Positions 8,610 to 20,421 are shown, numbered from the stretch's first letter. The stretch: DNA of 64,000 nt from Eledone cirrhosa (GCA_964016885.1 OZ024744.1:65285047-65349046), one strand, 5' to 3'. Numbers and translations: made by a program. Notes: a model not told the origin generated them from the sequence alone.

Positions 8610-11473
8610 GGGGGGATCATCAACAACAGATGGTGGGGGGCTCTCAAAAGAGAGATTAGAGTAACTTCGATAGAGTTCAGCAAAGAACTAGAGTTAGAGA
8701 AAAATAGAAAGGAGGGGGAGCTGGTAGATAAGTTAGACGAGGCTATTTGTAGTGGCATTGCAACTGACGTGCTAGCGGCGAGAATGACATTAGACCATTT
8801 CTTCAATGCCAAACACGAAGGTTGCATTGTCAGAGCTAAGGCGCGTGCACTGAGAAACGAGGGAACTAAAGCTGTTCGATGGGCCCGCGTGGCGGAGGCG
8901 CAGCGTGGTAATAAAACCACAATTCGGTCTTTGGCGGACCGAGACAGACACGAGATAAGCGATTCCAAGCGGATGTGTGAGGCCTTTCGCCAGCACTTTG
9001 CTCGGTTGTTCAGGGAGAGTGGCGAGTCAGAGAGAGTAGCGGATTTCAGTCCCTACCTTGAGGGCTTGCCGCGCATCTCGACGGTCGACGCTGAGCGCTG
9101 CGAAAGGCCGACTTCAGCCGAAATTCAGGACGCCCTTGTCGGCTGCATGAGGCGCAAGTCACCCGGTTTGGATGGCCTGCCCTACGAGCTTTACGTAAAT
9201 ATGCCAGACTTGTTCTCCGAACTCCTCGAAGCACTCTACTGTAACTGGCAGCAGAATGGGAGTATTCCCAGTTCTGTGAGCGGGGAATTGGTGACGCTGA
9301 TAAGGAAAGACGAGAACAAGAGGGATACATTAGACAACTTCAGGCCCATAACTCTGCTCAACACAGAGTTTAAGATTTTGGCCAAGGTGTTAGCAAAGAG
9401 ATTGGCGCTTGTCGTCGAGGATTTGGTTGGGGAGGCGCAAACTTGCGCAATCCCAGCCAGGTCCATACACGACAATCTCCACCTCATGCGATACATCATA
9501 GAGAGGGTAGGGTGTAAACCTGGCTTCGGTGGGGCACTGATCAATTTAGATCAATCGAAAGCATTCGATAGGGTCGACCATCGGTATCTGGAGTTTGTCC
9601 TCAAAGCAGCTGGCTTCGGCCCTGTCTTTAAAAGCTGGATCGTTGCAATGCACAGCGGCACACGCTCGGTGGTCAAGGTTAATGGCCACCTCTCGGAACC
9701 ATTTCGGCTCTCCCGATCGGTCCGTCAAGGGTGCCCTCTCACTTCCCTTCTGTATGTATTGACTCTCGAGCCTTTACTGCGGAAGCTGGAGCTGTTGCAG
9801 GGCATCCCGCTCGAACCGGGACGTGGAAAGGTGGTGTCGGCTTATGCGGACGACATCACCGTGATGGTGTCGAACACCTCAGAAATCGAGGTGGTCGGTA
9901 CCTTATTGAAGGAATATGAAAGGTTGACAGGAGCCAAACTTAACCCGGAAAAGTCGGTGGGCTTGCAGCTCGGAACCTGGAGAGGCAAGCCCATGCCGTC
10001 CAACAGCGTCGTGGGGCGCTGGACGGACGGACCAGTAAAGTTGCTCGGGGTTTGGTTCGGACCAGACCTCCAGGTGGAAAAGAATTGGGACGAGGTAACG
10101 AGCAAAGTAGCCAGTCTCACCCAAAAATGGGCAGGGAGGAAGCTATCACTGAAAGGTCGCGCAGAGGTGGCGAATGCGTACATCACGTCCGTCATCTACT
10201 ACCGCCTAACAGTCGTGCCTTGCCCCGTCCGCGCCTCGTCAAGTTGGAACGGCTCCTCTTCAAATTCTTGTGGAGGGACAAGTTCCGTTGGTGAGGCGGT
10301 CCATCTGCTGCCAGCACCCTCTACGCGGAGGGCTGGGCATGCCGTGGCTAATGATGCGCAGACATGCGTTGAGGCTGTGACATCTCCAGATATTCTGCCT
10401 CAATGGTGAACAGGTGTGGTCGCCGTTTATCAGACGGGCCTTTCCGCAGCTCATTTCTTTGACTGAGCTGCAGTCCTGGGTCAAGAAGAGACCGAGACTG
10501 GGTGACTGGCACCTGGAATGTTGCCAGGCACTCACTGCCCTCTACCAAGCGGGCAATGCGATCAGTGGAACTTCCACTCTCAAGTTCTATAGAGGATTAG
10601 TGGTGGGCAAGTGCGATGACGCACTCGGAGAAGCTTTGGGCCTCGACAAAGTCGAACTGACCAGTCTGTACCGGAGGACTTTTGAGCCGGGGACAATGGA
10701 CAATTTCCAGAAATCCCTCGCTTGGCAGTGCTACTGGGGGGCACTGCCGGTTTGGGATAAACTCTACAGGCACGGAAGTGCTGTCAGACGGACCTGCCCA
10801 AGATGCGCACAGAACGACGAAACCGTTCTGTACGCACTTGTCCAATGTCCGTGCATTACTAACTTGTGGAGTTATGTCGAACAGCTACTGTCGCGTGTGG
10901 AACGAATCCGGCTATCGGCCGAGTCCATAGTGAAGATCGAGCCGCCACCTTCCTTAGGTCAGGAAGAGCAGGACATTTTCCTCTGTCTGGTGGCAGTTGC
11001 GAAAGAGATTATATGGTGGACCAGGTTGAAAGGACTAAAGACAGACACTTTTCGCTTCGGCCAATCCCTCATCAACTTCTTCAAGTTTCACCTGGAAAGG
11101 AGGGTGAGGGTGGAGAGAGAAGTGCTGCCCCCCAGTACATTTGCTAAAAGGTGGGTGAATGTGGCGAGAATGGCTTGTGTGAATGGGCCTACTCTGACCA
11201 TGCACCTATAGGCTGGCTAACTTGAGGAGAGGGGTGCTCTCCTGGTTGCCCTAGAAGCGCAGGGTGGTTCAGGATTGGTGGGGTACCCGAATCACCCCAG
11301 GGTCGTCCACCCCCTATCGGGGAATTTATTTTGTTATATTTATGCATAGTTTATTTTATATTTTTATATTTTCATTGTTAAATTAGTCTTGCCATTGTGC
11401 ACTTTTACTCGACCTTATTGTAAACTCCCACTGTCCCTGTCTTTGTATCGGCCCTTGTGGCTAATAAATGAAA

Positions 11474-11478
<5 letters not shown>
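8609..11478 (+). mobile_element. Tx1-like LINE copy A, 5'-truncated
   Basis: A non-LTR retrotransposon (L1 superfamily, Tx1-like by RT blocks such as FRPITLLNTEFKILAK and GCPLTSLLYVLTLEPLL). It starts inside ORF2 between endonuclease and RT, runs to the ORF2 stop at 11211, and has a 265-base 3' UTR ending CTAATAAATGAAATC followed by (ATT)n. It lies between two (TTA)n tracts. Copies B and D are close relatives; C is a more divergent subfamily. Confidence 0.85.
8612..11211 (+). pseudogene. Tx1-like ORF2 (reverse transcriptase), copy A
   Basis: Encodes the RT-bearing part of ORF2, which makes cDNA at the insertion site. An open stretch 8769-10409 carries TSAEIQDALVG, SPGLDGLPYELY, the QSKAFDRVDH box and an intact YADD active site (9843-9854). 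Compared with copies B and D, two single bases are lost at about 10222 and 10277, breaking the frame. The C-terminal part reopens at 10414-11211 with a Cys/His knuckle whose His is replaced by Tyr (CPRC then Y then C, about 10795-10850). The endonuclease is absent through 5' truncation. This is the only one of the four copies that keeps YADD. Confidence 0.85.
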
Positions 11479-11527
<49 letters not shown>

Positions 11528-11550
11528 TATTATTACTATTGTTATTACTC
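11475..11550. repeat. (ATT)n tract shared by two convergent LINE tails
   Basis: The tract joins the 3' end of copy A (+) to the 3' end of the R4-like copy 1 (-). Interruptions near 11525-11545 mark the tail of the minus element. Confidence 0.85.
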
Positions 11551-13406
11551 TTTGAGTCTCAGTCATTGATGTTAGTTAACTGGAAAGTTTGTTGAAATGA
11601 ATATCAAGCCACTACCTGCAGCCTCAGATATTCAGGACGTATCGGAGGGTTCTTGCTGTTCCCAGCAAGCATACCTTTTGAAGCGTTCCAAAAAGCGTGA
11701 AGGGGCCAATTTTCTTTAACCATCCCTGGAAACTTTTTGAGATAGTACCTAGTGCGCCTATGACAATCGGGACCACTTTGACTTCATGGCAGTTCCAAAT
11801 CCTTTTTACCTCCCACTTTAAGTCCTGGTATCAGTTAATTTTCTCCCTCTCCTTCTCTTGCACTCTCGTGTCGAATGGGCAGGCCACATCCACAATCAGG
11901 CACGATCTTTTTTCTTTGTCCAAAACCACCAGGTCAGGTCTATTGTGTTCCAGTTTCTTGTCCGTCTGTATCCTAAAATCCCACAGCACCTTCACCTGAT
12001 CGTTTTCTATCACCGCCTCTGGCTTATGCTCATACCAATTCTCAGAATGTGATCAATTGTTTACTTTGCATAGGTGCCAGTGGATCACCCTGCCCATCAC
12101 ATCATGTCTCCAGCCCTTATAGTGAGTCTGGGCTAGGTGTTTACACTCGGATACAATGTGAGCCACAGTCTCCTCTCTCTCTCCACAGATCCTGCACAGT
12201 GGGCTAGCCTCCTCCTTGTAAATGTGGCATTTCAACCACTTCGTTTTGAGGGCCTGCTCCTGCGCAGCCATTAACATTCCTTCTGTAGCCTTTTTAAGGT
12301 CTCCTCTTCTCAACCAGTTCCATGTCTGTGGATCTCTAAATTCAGTTTTCTCAAAGAAGGTACTATGAAGGGATTTTTCCTGAAGGCTGCTCTTTCTCCT
12401 TGATGTTATTTCCTCCTTGGACATCCCCTGGCCTATTGTCCCCTCCTTCAGTACAGTTCTGAGCATTGGCTCCTTACTATCAGTCACGTATTTGTGTAGG
12501 TTGTTTTTCTCCATCTGAACACAGTCCTCTATGCTGATAAGACCTCTTCCACCCTCAGATCTCCTTAAGTAGAGTCTATCGACATCACTCCTCTTGTGGA
12601 ACATGTTGTAGATAGTCAATAGCTTCCTAGTCTTCCTATCCATTTCTTTTTTTCAACAACATTCCATCTCAGAATTCCCGCACTGTACCTAATAATAGAC
12701 ACAGCTCGGGAATTTACTGCACTTATGGCATTCCTACTGTTCAGATGTGACTTTAATACGCTCCTTACTCTCCGAAGGTATTCAGTTCTTATCAATTCCT
12801 TCATTTTTTTTTTTTTTTTTTTTTTTTTTTGTTCTTGATGTCATCAGCCTCCAGAACGCCCAAATACTTGTATCCTTCCTCAGAGTCAATTTCTTTTATC
12901 ATCTCACCTGTTGGTATCTGGATTCCGTTACTTCTGCTCAACTTACCCCTCCTCATCACAATGACTCCATACTTACTAATACCAAATTGCATACATATAT
13001 CATTGCTGAAAATACGGACAGTGTCAACAAGCACATCCAACTCCTTCTCACTCTTCCCGAAGAGCTTAAGATCGTCCATGAAGAGGAGGTGATTGATGGT
13101 AAGCCCTCCCTTTCCCAACCTGTATCCTGCTCTCACTTTTCGCAGTACACTGGTCAGGGGCATCAGGGCAAGGACAAACAACAGAGGGGACAGACTATCT
13201 CCCTGGAAGATACCTCTCTTGATCTTCACGCTTCCCAAGGATTCTCCAGTTGATGTTAACTCTGTTTCCCAGGACTTCAATACTTTCGCCCAACAACTGC
13301 CTGCTGTTATCTGCCACCTTGAAGATCTCCAGGCTTTTGGTGATCCAAGAATGAGGCACCATGTCAAATGCCTTTTTGTAGTCTATCCATCCCATGGCAA
13401 GACCAT
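11551..13406 (-). mobile_element. R4/Dong-like LINE copy 1, 5'-truncated
   Basis: Minus-strand LINE with the order RT, CCHC knuckle, restriction-like endonuclease, 3' UTR and (TAA)n tail. It starts mid-RT directly against a (TAA)n tract (13407-13433). Clade assignment rests on the RLE architecture and on blocks such as WIDYKKAFDMVPHSW and GIFQGDSLSPLLF. Confidence 0.75.
11600..13405 (-). pseudogene. R4/Dong-like RT plus RLE protein, copy 1
   Basis: Fragments in order along the minus strand: RT blocks with WIDYKKAFD (about 13390), GIFQGDSLSP, and an intact FMDD active site (13082-13071). A lysine run follows, encoded by 27 A residues (12804-12830) and absent from a normal product, then a VRSVLKSHLNSRN block. 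Next comes a CX2CX8HX4C knuckle (CRICGEREETVAHIVSEC, in 12053-12643). The endonuclease motif RPD, with a second Asp 15 residues after the PD (11831-12013), closes the series. Frame changes between segments make it non-functional. The family cuts DNA with the RLE and primes reverse transcription there. Confidence 0.75.
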
Positions 13407-13433
13407 TATTATTATTATTATTATTATTATTAC
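13407..13433. repeat. (TTA)n tract between two R4-like copies
   Basis: Nine uninterrupted ATT triplets (TAA in element sense). They serve as the 3' tail of copy 2 and the 5' flank of copy 1. Confidence 0.9.
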
Positions 13434-14588
13434 AGTTGCATTTATCTTGCTTTATGTTCATACGAGTTATCACCAAGTCACAACCAGTGACCTCAAGAGA
13501 CAACAAGGTCCGCCATGTTCAAGAAAGAACATACATACTCACACATGCATCTTTAGTGTTTAGACTTGTGATTGACAGAATCTTCCTTAGTATATGGGCA
13601 GTTCCCATTAGTACTATCTTTTGTATTTCTCTTATACGCGGGTTTCCTGGGATCTGCGATAAGTAATCATTAGACCCCTTAGGTATCATTCCCAGAGCGC
13701 CTACAACCACTGGTATTGTTTTAGTTCTCAATTTCCACATTTTTCCAATTTCTATCTCCAGGTCCTTATACTTGCTCAATTTTTCAAATGTTTTTATAGA
13801 TACATTCTTGTCTATTGGAACGGACATATCAATTAGCAGGCATACCCTCTTTTTAAAGTCCTTCAATATTATATCAGGTCTATTTGCATCTATTTTTCGA
13901 TCTGTTTGGATGCTAAAGTTCCACAAGATTGAGATGTGATCTTTTTCAAGTATGGGAGGTGGTTGATGCTCCCACCAATTCTTTTGATGGGGCAGGTCAA
14001 AATGCTTACACATTATCCAATGTATGTATTGTGCAGCTCTGTCATGCCTGTTTAGGTATTCGGTTGGAGCTATAGGACTGCACATTGAAATTATATGGTC
14101 AATGGTCTCTGGTTGTTTTTTGCATACACGGCATAATGGGCTGCATCCATTTTTTATTATGTTGGCTTGGTAATTTTTTGTTGGCAGACACTGATCTTGT
14201 GCTGATATAATCAGTCCTTCAGTCTCCGATTTCAGTCCAGAGGATGCCAACCACTGATGGGTTAAAGTTTTGTCAACATCAGGATTGTTAGCTCGTTCTG
14301 GGTATTTTCCATACAGAGGCTTTTCTTGCCATTTCTTAGCCAGTTTCTGTAGCAGTTCTTTCTTTGCAGTTATTTTTACCTGCTTTGCTTTTTCTGTGTT
14401 TTCCATTTCAGCAGTAAATGGGACTTCTGAAATTTGTAGTCCATTACTGTATCTTTGTGCATCTTTTGTAATGGAATATGATCTTTTGATGTTTTCATGT
14501 TTCAAAACGAGTTTGATCATCCAATCATGTGATTCCCTTAGATATGTAGATAATCCAATTGTTGCAGTTTTCAACGCAATGTCTAACT
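13434..14588 (-). mobile_element. R4/Dong-like LINE copy 2, 5'-truncated
   Basis: Minus-strand copy with the C-terminal half of the protein, a short 3' UTR and (TAA)n on both sides. It differs markedly from copy 1 in residues, so the two are separate subfamilies. Confidence 0.75.
13519..14588 (-). CDS. R4/Dong-like C-terminal protein with CCHC and RLE, open frame
   Basis: One uninterrupted frame of about 355 codons downstream of the microsatellite (the Arg/Ile start is read from the triplet tract and is not real). It has a CX2CX8HX4C knuckle (CRVCKKQPETIDHIISMC) and then the PD-(X)14-D signature of the restriction-like endonuclease (RPDIILKDF, then LLID), followed by IPVVVGALGMIPKG and the terminal GTAHILRKIL block. 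RT is missing through truncation. It is the longest intact transposon frame in its family here, but it has no start of its own, so expression is unlikely. Confidence 0.7.
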
Positions 14589-14734
14589 GGATTATTATTA
14601 TTATTATTATTATTATCCTCCTCCTCCTCCTCCTCCTCCTCATCCTCCTCCTCCTCCACCTCCTCCTCCTCCTCCTTCTTCTTCTGCTGCTGCTGCTGTT
14701 GCTTTTTCTTTACCCACCTATTCCTGAGTGGGTT
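14589..14734. repeat. Compound triplet tract (ATT)(CTC)(CTT)(TGC)
   Basis: (ATT)n at the 5' edge of the R4-like copy 2, followed by (CCT)n, (CTT)n and (TGC)n, which look like the tail of LINE-gamma on the minus strand. Confidence 0.85.
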
Positions 14735-15540
14735 GTAGGGGCAGAATTCTCAAATATTCTTTTCAGCAGCAACTGTCTCCAACTGACCCAGCTGGATCCC
14801 CAAGTGAGACCAGCTGAGCTCATGGATGTTATCCAACCAGGGGTCTACTCCTGGGTCTCCTGCTGGTTGGTTTTGCCCACAAAACCTGTCCAGTGATTCT
14901 TTCCTGAGACATTCTAATCACATACCCATAATATCAGAGCTATTATCTCTCAATTTGGAGAAATAGCAACTCTACCGATTCTCTGATCTCCGAGCTACGC
15001 ATTCTCTTGTGTAACATTATTCAGAGGAACACCATTTTGTCTGCTTGTATTTGCGATCATATTCTTTTGATCATTATGAAGATTCATAGGTAAAGATTGG
15101 CACGAGTACTAAATTGAAAATAACAAGTTTGGCTTTTACACCTACCTTCCTTCTTCTGATTACCGAATGCTTAAGCTGCCACATTACTGCACCAGCTCTA
15201 ACAATTCTTGCCACCTGCCTTCCACCAGTCATGAACACGGCCCAAGATACTTGAGCTTCTCCACCAGCTTCAGTGGAACTCCACTGATTTTCATTTCAGC
15301 CATGTAACCCTTGGCATCAACCCAATCAAGTGCATGTCAAGATCCCCTTCTGAAAAGTTAAATAATACCATGCTTTCTGCAAATTCCATCCAACTGTCAT
15401 GATACCACTTCCAACCTGGCTGCACATGTCAGTCCAGCTCATGAAAATTATGACCAGGAGAAGTGACAGTGCACACTCTTGGTGGATTCCAGCTCCCACA
15501 TTGAATGGTTTCAATTTGATATCATTTATCCAAACTCAAA
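14735..15540 (-). pseudogene. LINE-gamma RT C-terminus, decayed
   Basis: The minus strand reads VGAGIHQECALSLLLVIIF (about 15500-15450, an RT block normally RQGCxLSPLLF), then a KYLG-like turn, and a C-terminal block MSQERITGQVLWAKPT. The latter matches the plus-strand copy at 35534-35875 (MSQERIARQILWAKLTGRRP). Multiple stops. APE-class LINE of uncertain clade. Confidence 0.6.
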
Positions 15541-15764
15541 TACTAGGACATTCATATAGAGACATCAGGGCAACTAGAAGCTATCTCCACGACCACTTTG
15601 CAATGGGAGGGGGTGGGGCATATTGTCTATATGCTTCAGTTTCAGCTTGTACCTGTGGGAAATCTTCTGTATTACTGCGTGACGCCAGAGGTCACGGTCC
15701 TGTGTCATCGCCTTTGAGAGGTGTAATTGGATAAGGTTGGCTTTTTCACCTCATCCCAGGTCTT

Positions 15765-15802
<38 letters not shown>

Positions 15803-16737
15803 GTGTTGGTGCATCTCAAGCAACATATTTGTATGAATAGTGGGTTGTGTACTATACCAGCATACCACCAGCTGAAGGCATATGCTCAGTTCACCAGCAT
15901 CTAGAGGAAGGACAAGCTCGGAGCAGACTTTTCAATAGCAGGCCTCACCTCCTTCTTGGAATTCTCTACCAACAACACATTCTTCAGGTATAAAAACATC
16001 ACCTACAGGCAAACCTTCTGATGGGATCCTGACTCAGTAACCCTGGCAACCCTAACAATGGATAGTCTGGAAAGAAGAGCATTACATTCTTGACAATACA
16101 TCAATTTGTGCCAGAGATATATACATGATGCACTAATACTAACCCATTCCAGGGAGAAGGTGGAGAAATACATAAAATATTTAATGAAGTTTGACATTGG
16201 ACACCCAAAAGCCAATGGTTCCCAAAGTCTGCTCAACTTTAACCTATCTCTAGCTTAAACAAAGATCATCATCAGTTTCTATGAGAAAGAAATCAAGAGA
16301 AATGTCTTCTACCACCTAGACTCAGCATATCCACAAAGATGTGGCCAGGAATAAATATATACTCCACTTGAACAGATGTGATGTGGCCACCCAAGAAGGA
16401 TCCATGCTAAACAATTTTCAGAAACTACCATTAAAGGGAGGCATTGAATGCTTTTGTAAAAAACATTTTTGATATACATACATATATATATATATATATG
16501 CTCACTCACACCTCTACACTCTCAGCAGCAAACTCCGTTATGATCTGACACCCATCATTCACCCCTTTGCACAGACAAACCTACATACGCAGATGCACAC
16601 ACTCGTGCAAATGCACATGCACACATATGTTCATTCAACATATACAATGATTACCTCCCTTTTTAAACTTCTCTGATACCTAAGATTCCTACTGAGCAGT
16701 ATATGTTGGGTCAGGTATAGAACTGTTTCTGGATAGG
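15541..16737. other. No recognisable gene
   Basis: Contains a (TA)n tract (15769-15800) and short (TA)/(CA) patches at 16480-16640. A plus-strand stretch at 15900-16440 reads like an old coding sequence with many stops, but I cannot place its family. Confidence 0.4.
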
Positions 16738-16880
16738 TTTCTATGGCTGGATGCCCTTTCTAACGCCAACCACATTTACAGTATGTGTGCATGGTGCTTT
16801 TTGTTGTGACACCTACATGACCACTTTACAGTGTGTGCTGGGTGCTTTTTGCTGTGACACCTACACAACCACTTTACAGT
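16738..16880 (-). repeat. SINE-2/LINE-alpha tail with two 48-bp modules
   Basis: Reverse complement of GGGCATCCAGC...GTAAA followed by two copies of the module (GTGACACCTACATGACCAC and GTGACACCTACACAACCAC). It is truncated next to the (CA)n tract. Confidence 0.75.
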
Positions 16881-16895
16881 ACATATACATGTGTA

Positions 16896-16912
16896 TACAC
16901 AAATACACACGC

Positions 16913-16990
<78 letters not shown>

Positions 16991-16992
16991 GT
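16896..16992. repeat. (CA)n(TA)n microsatellite
   Basis: About 27 uninterrupted CA units followed by TA. Confidence 0.95.
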
Positions 16993-17399
16993 CATCCATG
17001 CACAGTAAAATTTATTACCTACTCCAAGCATTTGAGGTAACTTCACATATATGCTGTTCCTATGCATCTGCAATAAACAAAGTCTACATTCTTTATCAAA
17101 TTACCTGTGATCTCACATCTCTTGCGCATTTATTGTACACATTGAATAACCCAATGGAATTCACAATTAGTCTTTTATTTCTTATTAATCATAACAATTT
17201 CCATGAGGGTATCTGCATCCTATCTGGTTTTGTACTTATTGAAGCTTTAGTCTTTACTAAGTTTATTTTGAGGCCCTTTGAATTCAGGTTTACCCTGTAT
17301 ATCTGGAAGTTTTTCTCTAAATCTTTTACAGATTCTGCTATAAGAACTAACTCATCAATATACAGGAGTTCGCATTGATTCTTCAGGTATGACCTAGAA

Positions 17400-17720
17400 C
17401 AGAGGTTCTCAAACTTTTGGGGCTAACCCCCCACCCCCTCACAGTCATGTAATACTCTCAGTACCCCCCCCCCCCCGTTTCCAAAGAGACCTACCTACAT
17501 ATAAATTGTAAATAATATATAATAAATAAAATCCTTAATTTATATATAATAAATAATATAATATATACTATGTATAAATAAATATTATATATTTTTTATT
17601 TTACTATATTTATATATATGAACCATTTGATACTTAATATACTATCATTTCAGCTCTACAGCCCTCACCCCCATGCCACCTCCCCCAGGGGTGGGGTAGT
17701 GTCCACTTTTAGAACCTCTG
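17400..17720. mobile_element. hAT-type MITE, copy 1
   Basis: 321 bases with terminal inverted repeats CAGAGGTTCTCAAAC and AGAACCTCTG. It is flanked by an 8-bp duplication ACCTAGAA/ACCTAGAG (7 of 8). TIR form and 8-bp duplication point to hAT. The AT-rich core is nearly the same as in 32929-33274, and there is no transposase. It sits inside the LINE-alpha fossil, so it is younger than that LINE. Confidence 0.85.
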
Positions 17721-18056
17721 ACCTAGAGGACTGGTGGAGGCTGAGAATTAAGCCCTCAGGCACCCTTACCTGTATACTAAATTCATCACTCTAGTCATTG
17801 CTAACTCTTACATTTCTGGCTGTACTTCTGTATATAGTGTGTAAGGTTATCACAAGCTATTCATTCACCACTAGCTTCATTAGTGCACACCAAATTACAG
17901 TGCATGGAGCTATGTTGAAAGCCTTCTCCAGTTCAACAAATACGGGAGCTTACTCCTAGCTAAGTGCTTTTCCTGCAGTTATCTCCCTAGAAAGATAATA
18001 ATATCAAGAGTGCCATTTCCTGGTCTGGCACAAAACCAAACTTCATCACATCTACA

Positions 18057-18272
18057 TTAATTCTTTAACATTTACATTACTCTATATTTACTATTATATT
18101 TTCATGGTACAGGCTTTACCTCACATAATATCGATATATTGAGATTTTAATATTATATATTTTGAGAACAATACCTTAACATCAGTATGAGTGGCCAGTT
18201 ACAGTCGGTTTGAATAGAAAGAGGTGAGAGAATTCTGACTGGATATGGCTGGTTTAAATGCTAAAGGATTAA
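18057..18272. mobile_element. piggyBac-type MITE, copy 1
   Basis: Bounded by TTAA at both ends with terminal repeats of the form CCCTTTARCATTTA (left decayed to TTCTTTAACATTTA). The internal GAGTGGCCAGTTACAGTCGG region also occurs inverted at 32137-32323 and direct at 34131-34325. TTAA duplication and CCCTTT ends are typical of piggyBac derivatives. Confidence 0.7.
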
Positions 18273-18354
18273 TTCTGCTTCTAATCAATTGTAAGGTGGC
18301 AATCTGGCATATTGAAAATACCTCAGTATTTTTCCTGGCTAACTGAACTCTGTG

Positions 18355-18425
18355 TTGAAATCTTGTCGAAGTCAACTTTGCCTTTCATCCTTTCATCCTT
18401 TCATCCTTTTGAGGTAGGCCTGGTA
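18355..18425 (+). repeat. SINE-1 fragment
   Basis: GAAGTCAACTTTGCCTTTCA followed by a CATCCTTT triplication and a decayed AGGTAGGCCTGGTAAAA stretch. Confidence 0.45.
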
Positions 18426-19058
18426 AAAAGATGGTTTTTTTTTTGCAGATAGACAGGCCCCTCTGGCCAATGGGGCCCTGTGTTTAAGCAAACCTAAGCA
18501 CAATAGTAAATCTGACACTGAGTATTGGGGTCAATTCTTGTTCTCTTAAAGAGAAATTGGCTGTGCTCCTGGAGATGGATGGGCTCCCCTAGGGTTAAAA
18601 TGTTTCAGTACAGCACCGCTACAACTCAATCAGAAGTAAAGAGCCCTTTCTACTCAATTGTGCTATGACACTTTCCAAAACTTTCATAACCTGATGCCTC
18701 TGAAAGTGTCCCCTCTCTAGTGCATCTTATTTGCCTCTTGTAACAGTTGACAACTGAAGTGTCATATCCAACGACACAATTGGGTATGACTTCTACACGC
18801 TGGATTCATTGAATGTAACTTGCAGGCACAATGTGTCTTAATACTGAACAGTGAACAATGTGTCATAATACTGAACAGTGAACAATGTGTCATAATACTG
18901 AACAGAGGGACAAAGAAGGATTTTTACCAATAATTGGTGATGTTCTTCCCCAAGCCAACACATCTACCAAAGATATCAGCCAAGGACCATGACAAATATA
19001 TATTTTAACCTCATCATTACCATATTTCATGTACTAACTGATTAACTAAGCATTAATG

Positions 19059-19390
19059 GAGGCACATGGCTCAGTGGTTAGAGCATTGGCCTTGCAATCG
19101 AAAGGTTGTGAGTTCAATTCTCAGACCGGGTGATGTGTTGTTTCCTTGAGCAAGACACTTTATTTCACATTGCTCCAGTTTACTCAGCTGTAGAAATGAG
19201 ATGATAGGGACAGGGGTCCATATCATTCCACTGCAAAGTGGTCGTGGAGGTGCCACGGCAAAAAAGCACCCAGCACTCACTGTAAATGAGGTTGGTGTTA
19301 GGAAGGGCATCCAGCTGTAGAAATCAAGCCAGCATCAGTTCCCGTCCCACCCTTGCAAGCCGGGAAAAGTGGACGTAAAATGAAATGATG
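19059..19390 (+). repeat. SINE-2, full-length copy
   Basis: Reference copy for the family. The tRNA-like head has box A GGCTCAGTGGTTAGAGC and box B GTGAGTTCAATTCTCAG. A CTTGAGCAAGACACTTTATT linker follows, then one 48-bp module (19235-19285) and the GTTAGGAAGGGCATCCAGC tail ending in ATG-rich repeats. The whole 3' half matches the LINE-alpha 3' UTR. Transcription by RNA polymerase III from the internal boxes is expected for such elements. Confidence 0.85.
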
Positions 19391-19734
19391 ATGAAATGAT
19401 GATCATGTGGCTATTCTGTGTCCTACTGTATCAGGTAATTTAATCATCTCAACAACTATACTTGATGAACCACCTGTCTTACTTGTGGCCATAGCTTTAA
19501 TTATATTTGTTAACATACTTCTCTGAAGTTGGAAATTTGTTACTTCTATTGGGTCTACTTGAGGTAGGCCCTGTCTCTCTCACGCATACTTTTCATTCAA
19601 CACTACCGCATAATAACACTTTTATGCCTCCTTATTTTTAGCAGCAGTAACAGTGTGTCGTTATCATTCCATACACACTTCTCATCAGAGTGAGGTGTGT
19701 TGGAATATATGTTTACCCATACACACATACACCA

Positions 19735-19915
19735 CATATATATGTATATATAAGCATATATATATATATATATATATATATAAGCTGGCATGGATTGGAC
19801 GGGTACCTATATGCACGCCCACACATACATACATATATGTATATATGTATGTACGTATGTATGTATAGATGCATATATATGTATATATATATATATAAAA
19901 TATATATATATATGC

Positions 19916-19955
<40 letters not shown>

Positions 19956-20105
19956 TTATGCATGTATATATATATATATATTATATATATATCATCATCA
20001 TCATCTTCGTTTAATGTCCCTCTTCCACGCTAGCATGGGTTAAACTATGTATACATATATATATATATATGTATATATATATGCATATATATATGTATAT
20101 ATATG
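19735..20105. repeat. (TA)n-rich satellite block with SINE tail
   Basis: Mostly TATA/GTAT/CATA tracts. A SINE-2 tail fragment on the minus strand lies at 19992-20045, starting with (CAT)n. The part 19784-19900 is the left arm of an inverted repeat with 20405-20512. Confidence 0.8.
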
Positions 20106-20111
20106 CATATA

Positions 20112-20235
20112 GTGAAGGCGTGTGGCTGAGTGGTTAGAGAATTGGATTCGCAATCGTAAGGTTGAGTTCGATTCCTGGACCAGGCGATGCATTATGTCCT
20201 TGAGCAAGACACTTTATTTCACGTTGCTCCTTCAA
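20112..20235 (+). repeat. SINE-2 head
   Basis: Box A GTGGCTGAGTGGTTAGAG, box B GTTGAGTTCGATTCCTGG and the CTTGAGCAAGACACTTTATT linker, truncated before the module. It looks tRNA-like but lacks a pairable acceptor stem. Confidence 0.75.
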
Positions 20236-20329
20236 CCTGGAATTGTGACCGATAGATAGTATTAGCAATTGGAAAGACCAACGGAAACATTGTTCCCTCG
20301 GTCCGATTTGACGAAAGTCGATCGTTCCT

Positions 20330-20390
20330 TAATATATGCATATATATATACATGTATATATATGCATATATACATGTATATATATATATC

Positions 20391-20421
<31 letters not shown>

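Larger units (their letters stand above)
17020..19570 (-). pseudogene. LINE-alpha reverse transcriptase fossil, interrupted by insertions
   Basis: Fragments run in RT order on the minus strand. First IIKAMATSKT-like DNA (19565-19418), then FRGI/VMKVLES-like blocks (18800-18600), FGFVPDQEMA (about 18045), and a decayed palm segment. The active-site region LLYIDELVLIAES (about 17370) and GLKINLVKTKAS follow. YADD has become YIDE. The copy is split by a SINE-2 (19059-19390), a SINE-1 fragment, a piggyBac-type MITE (18057-18272) and a hAT MITE (17400-17720). A partner copy lies inverted at 25425-26012. Confidence 0.65.

Noticed and set aside
8769..10409. Host gene encoding a reverse-transcriptase-like protein
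   Set aside because: 5'-truncated LINE with triplet-tract flanks, frameshifts relative to sister copies in the same window, and a LINE 3' UTR.
14270..14896. 208-codon plus-strand frame
   Set aside because: Antisense of the R4-like copy 2 plus triplet tracts and LINE-gamma.
20112..20190. tRNA gene
   Set aside because: Box A and box B are good, but there is no pairable acceptor stem, and the segment continues into the SINE-2 linker found at 4608 and 19059.
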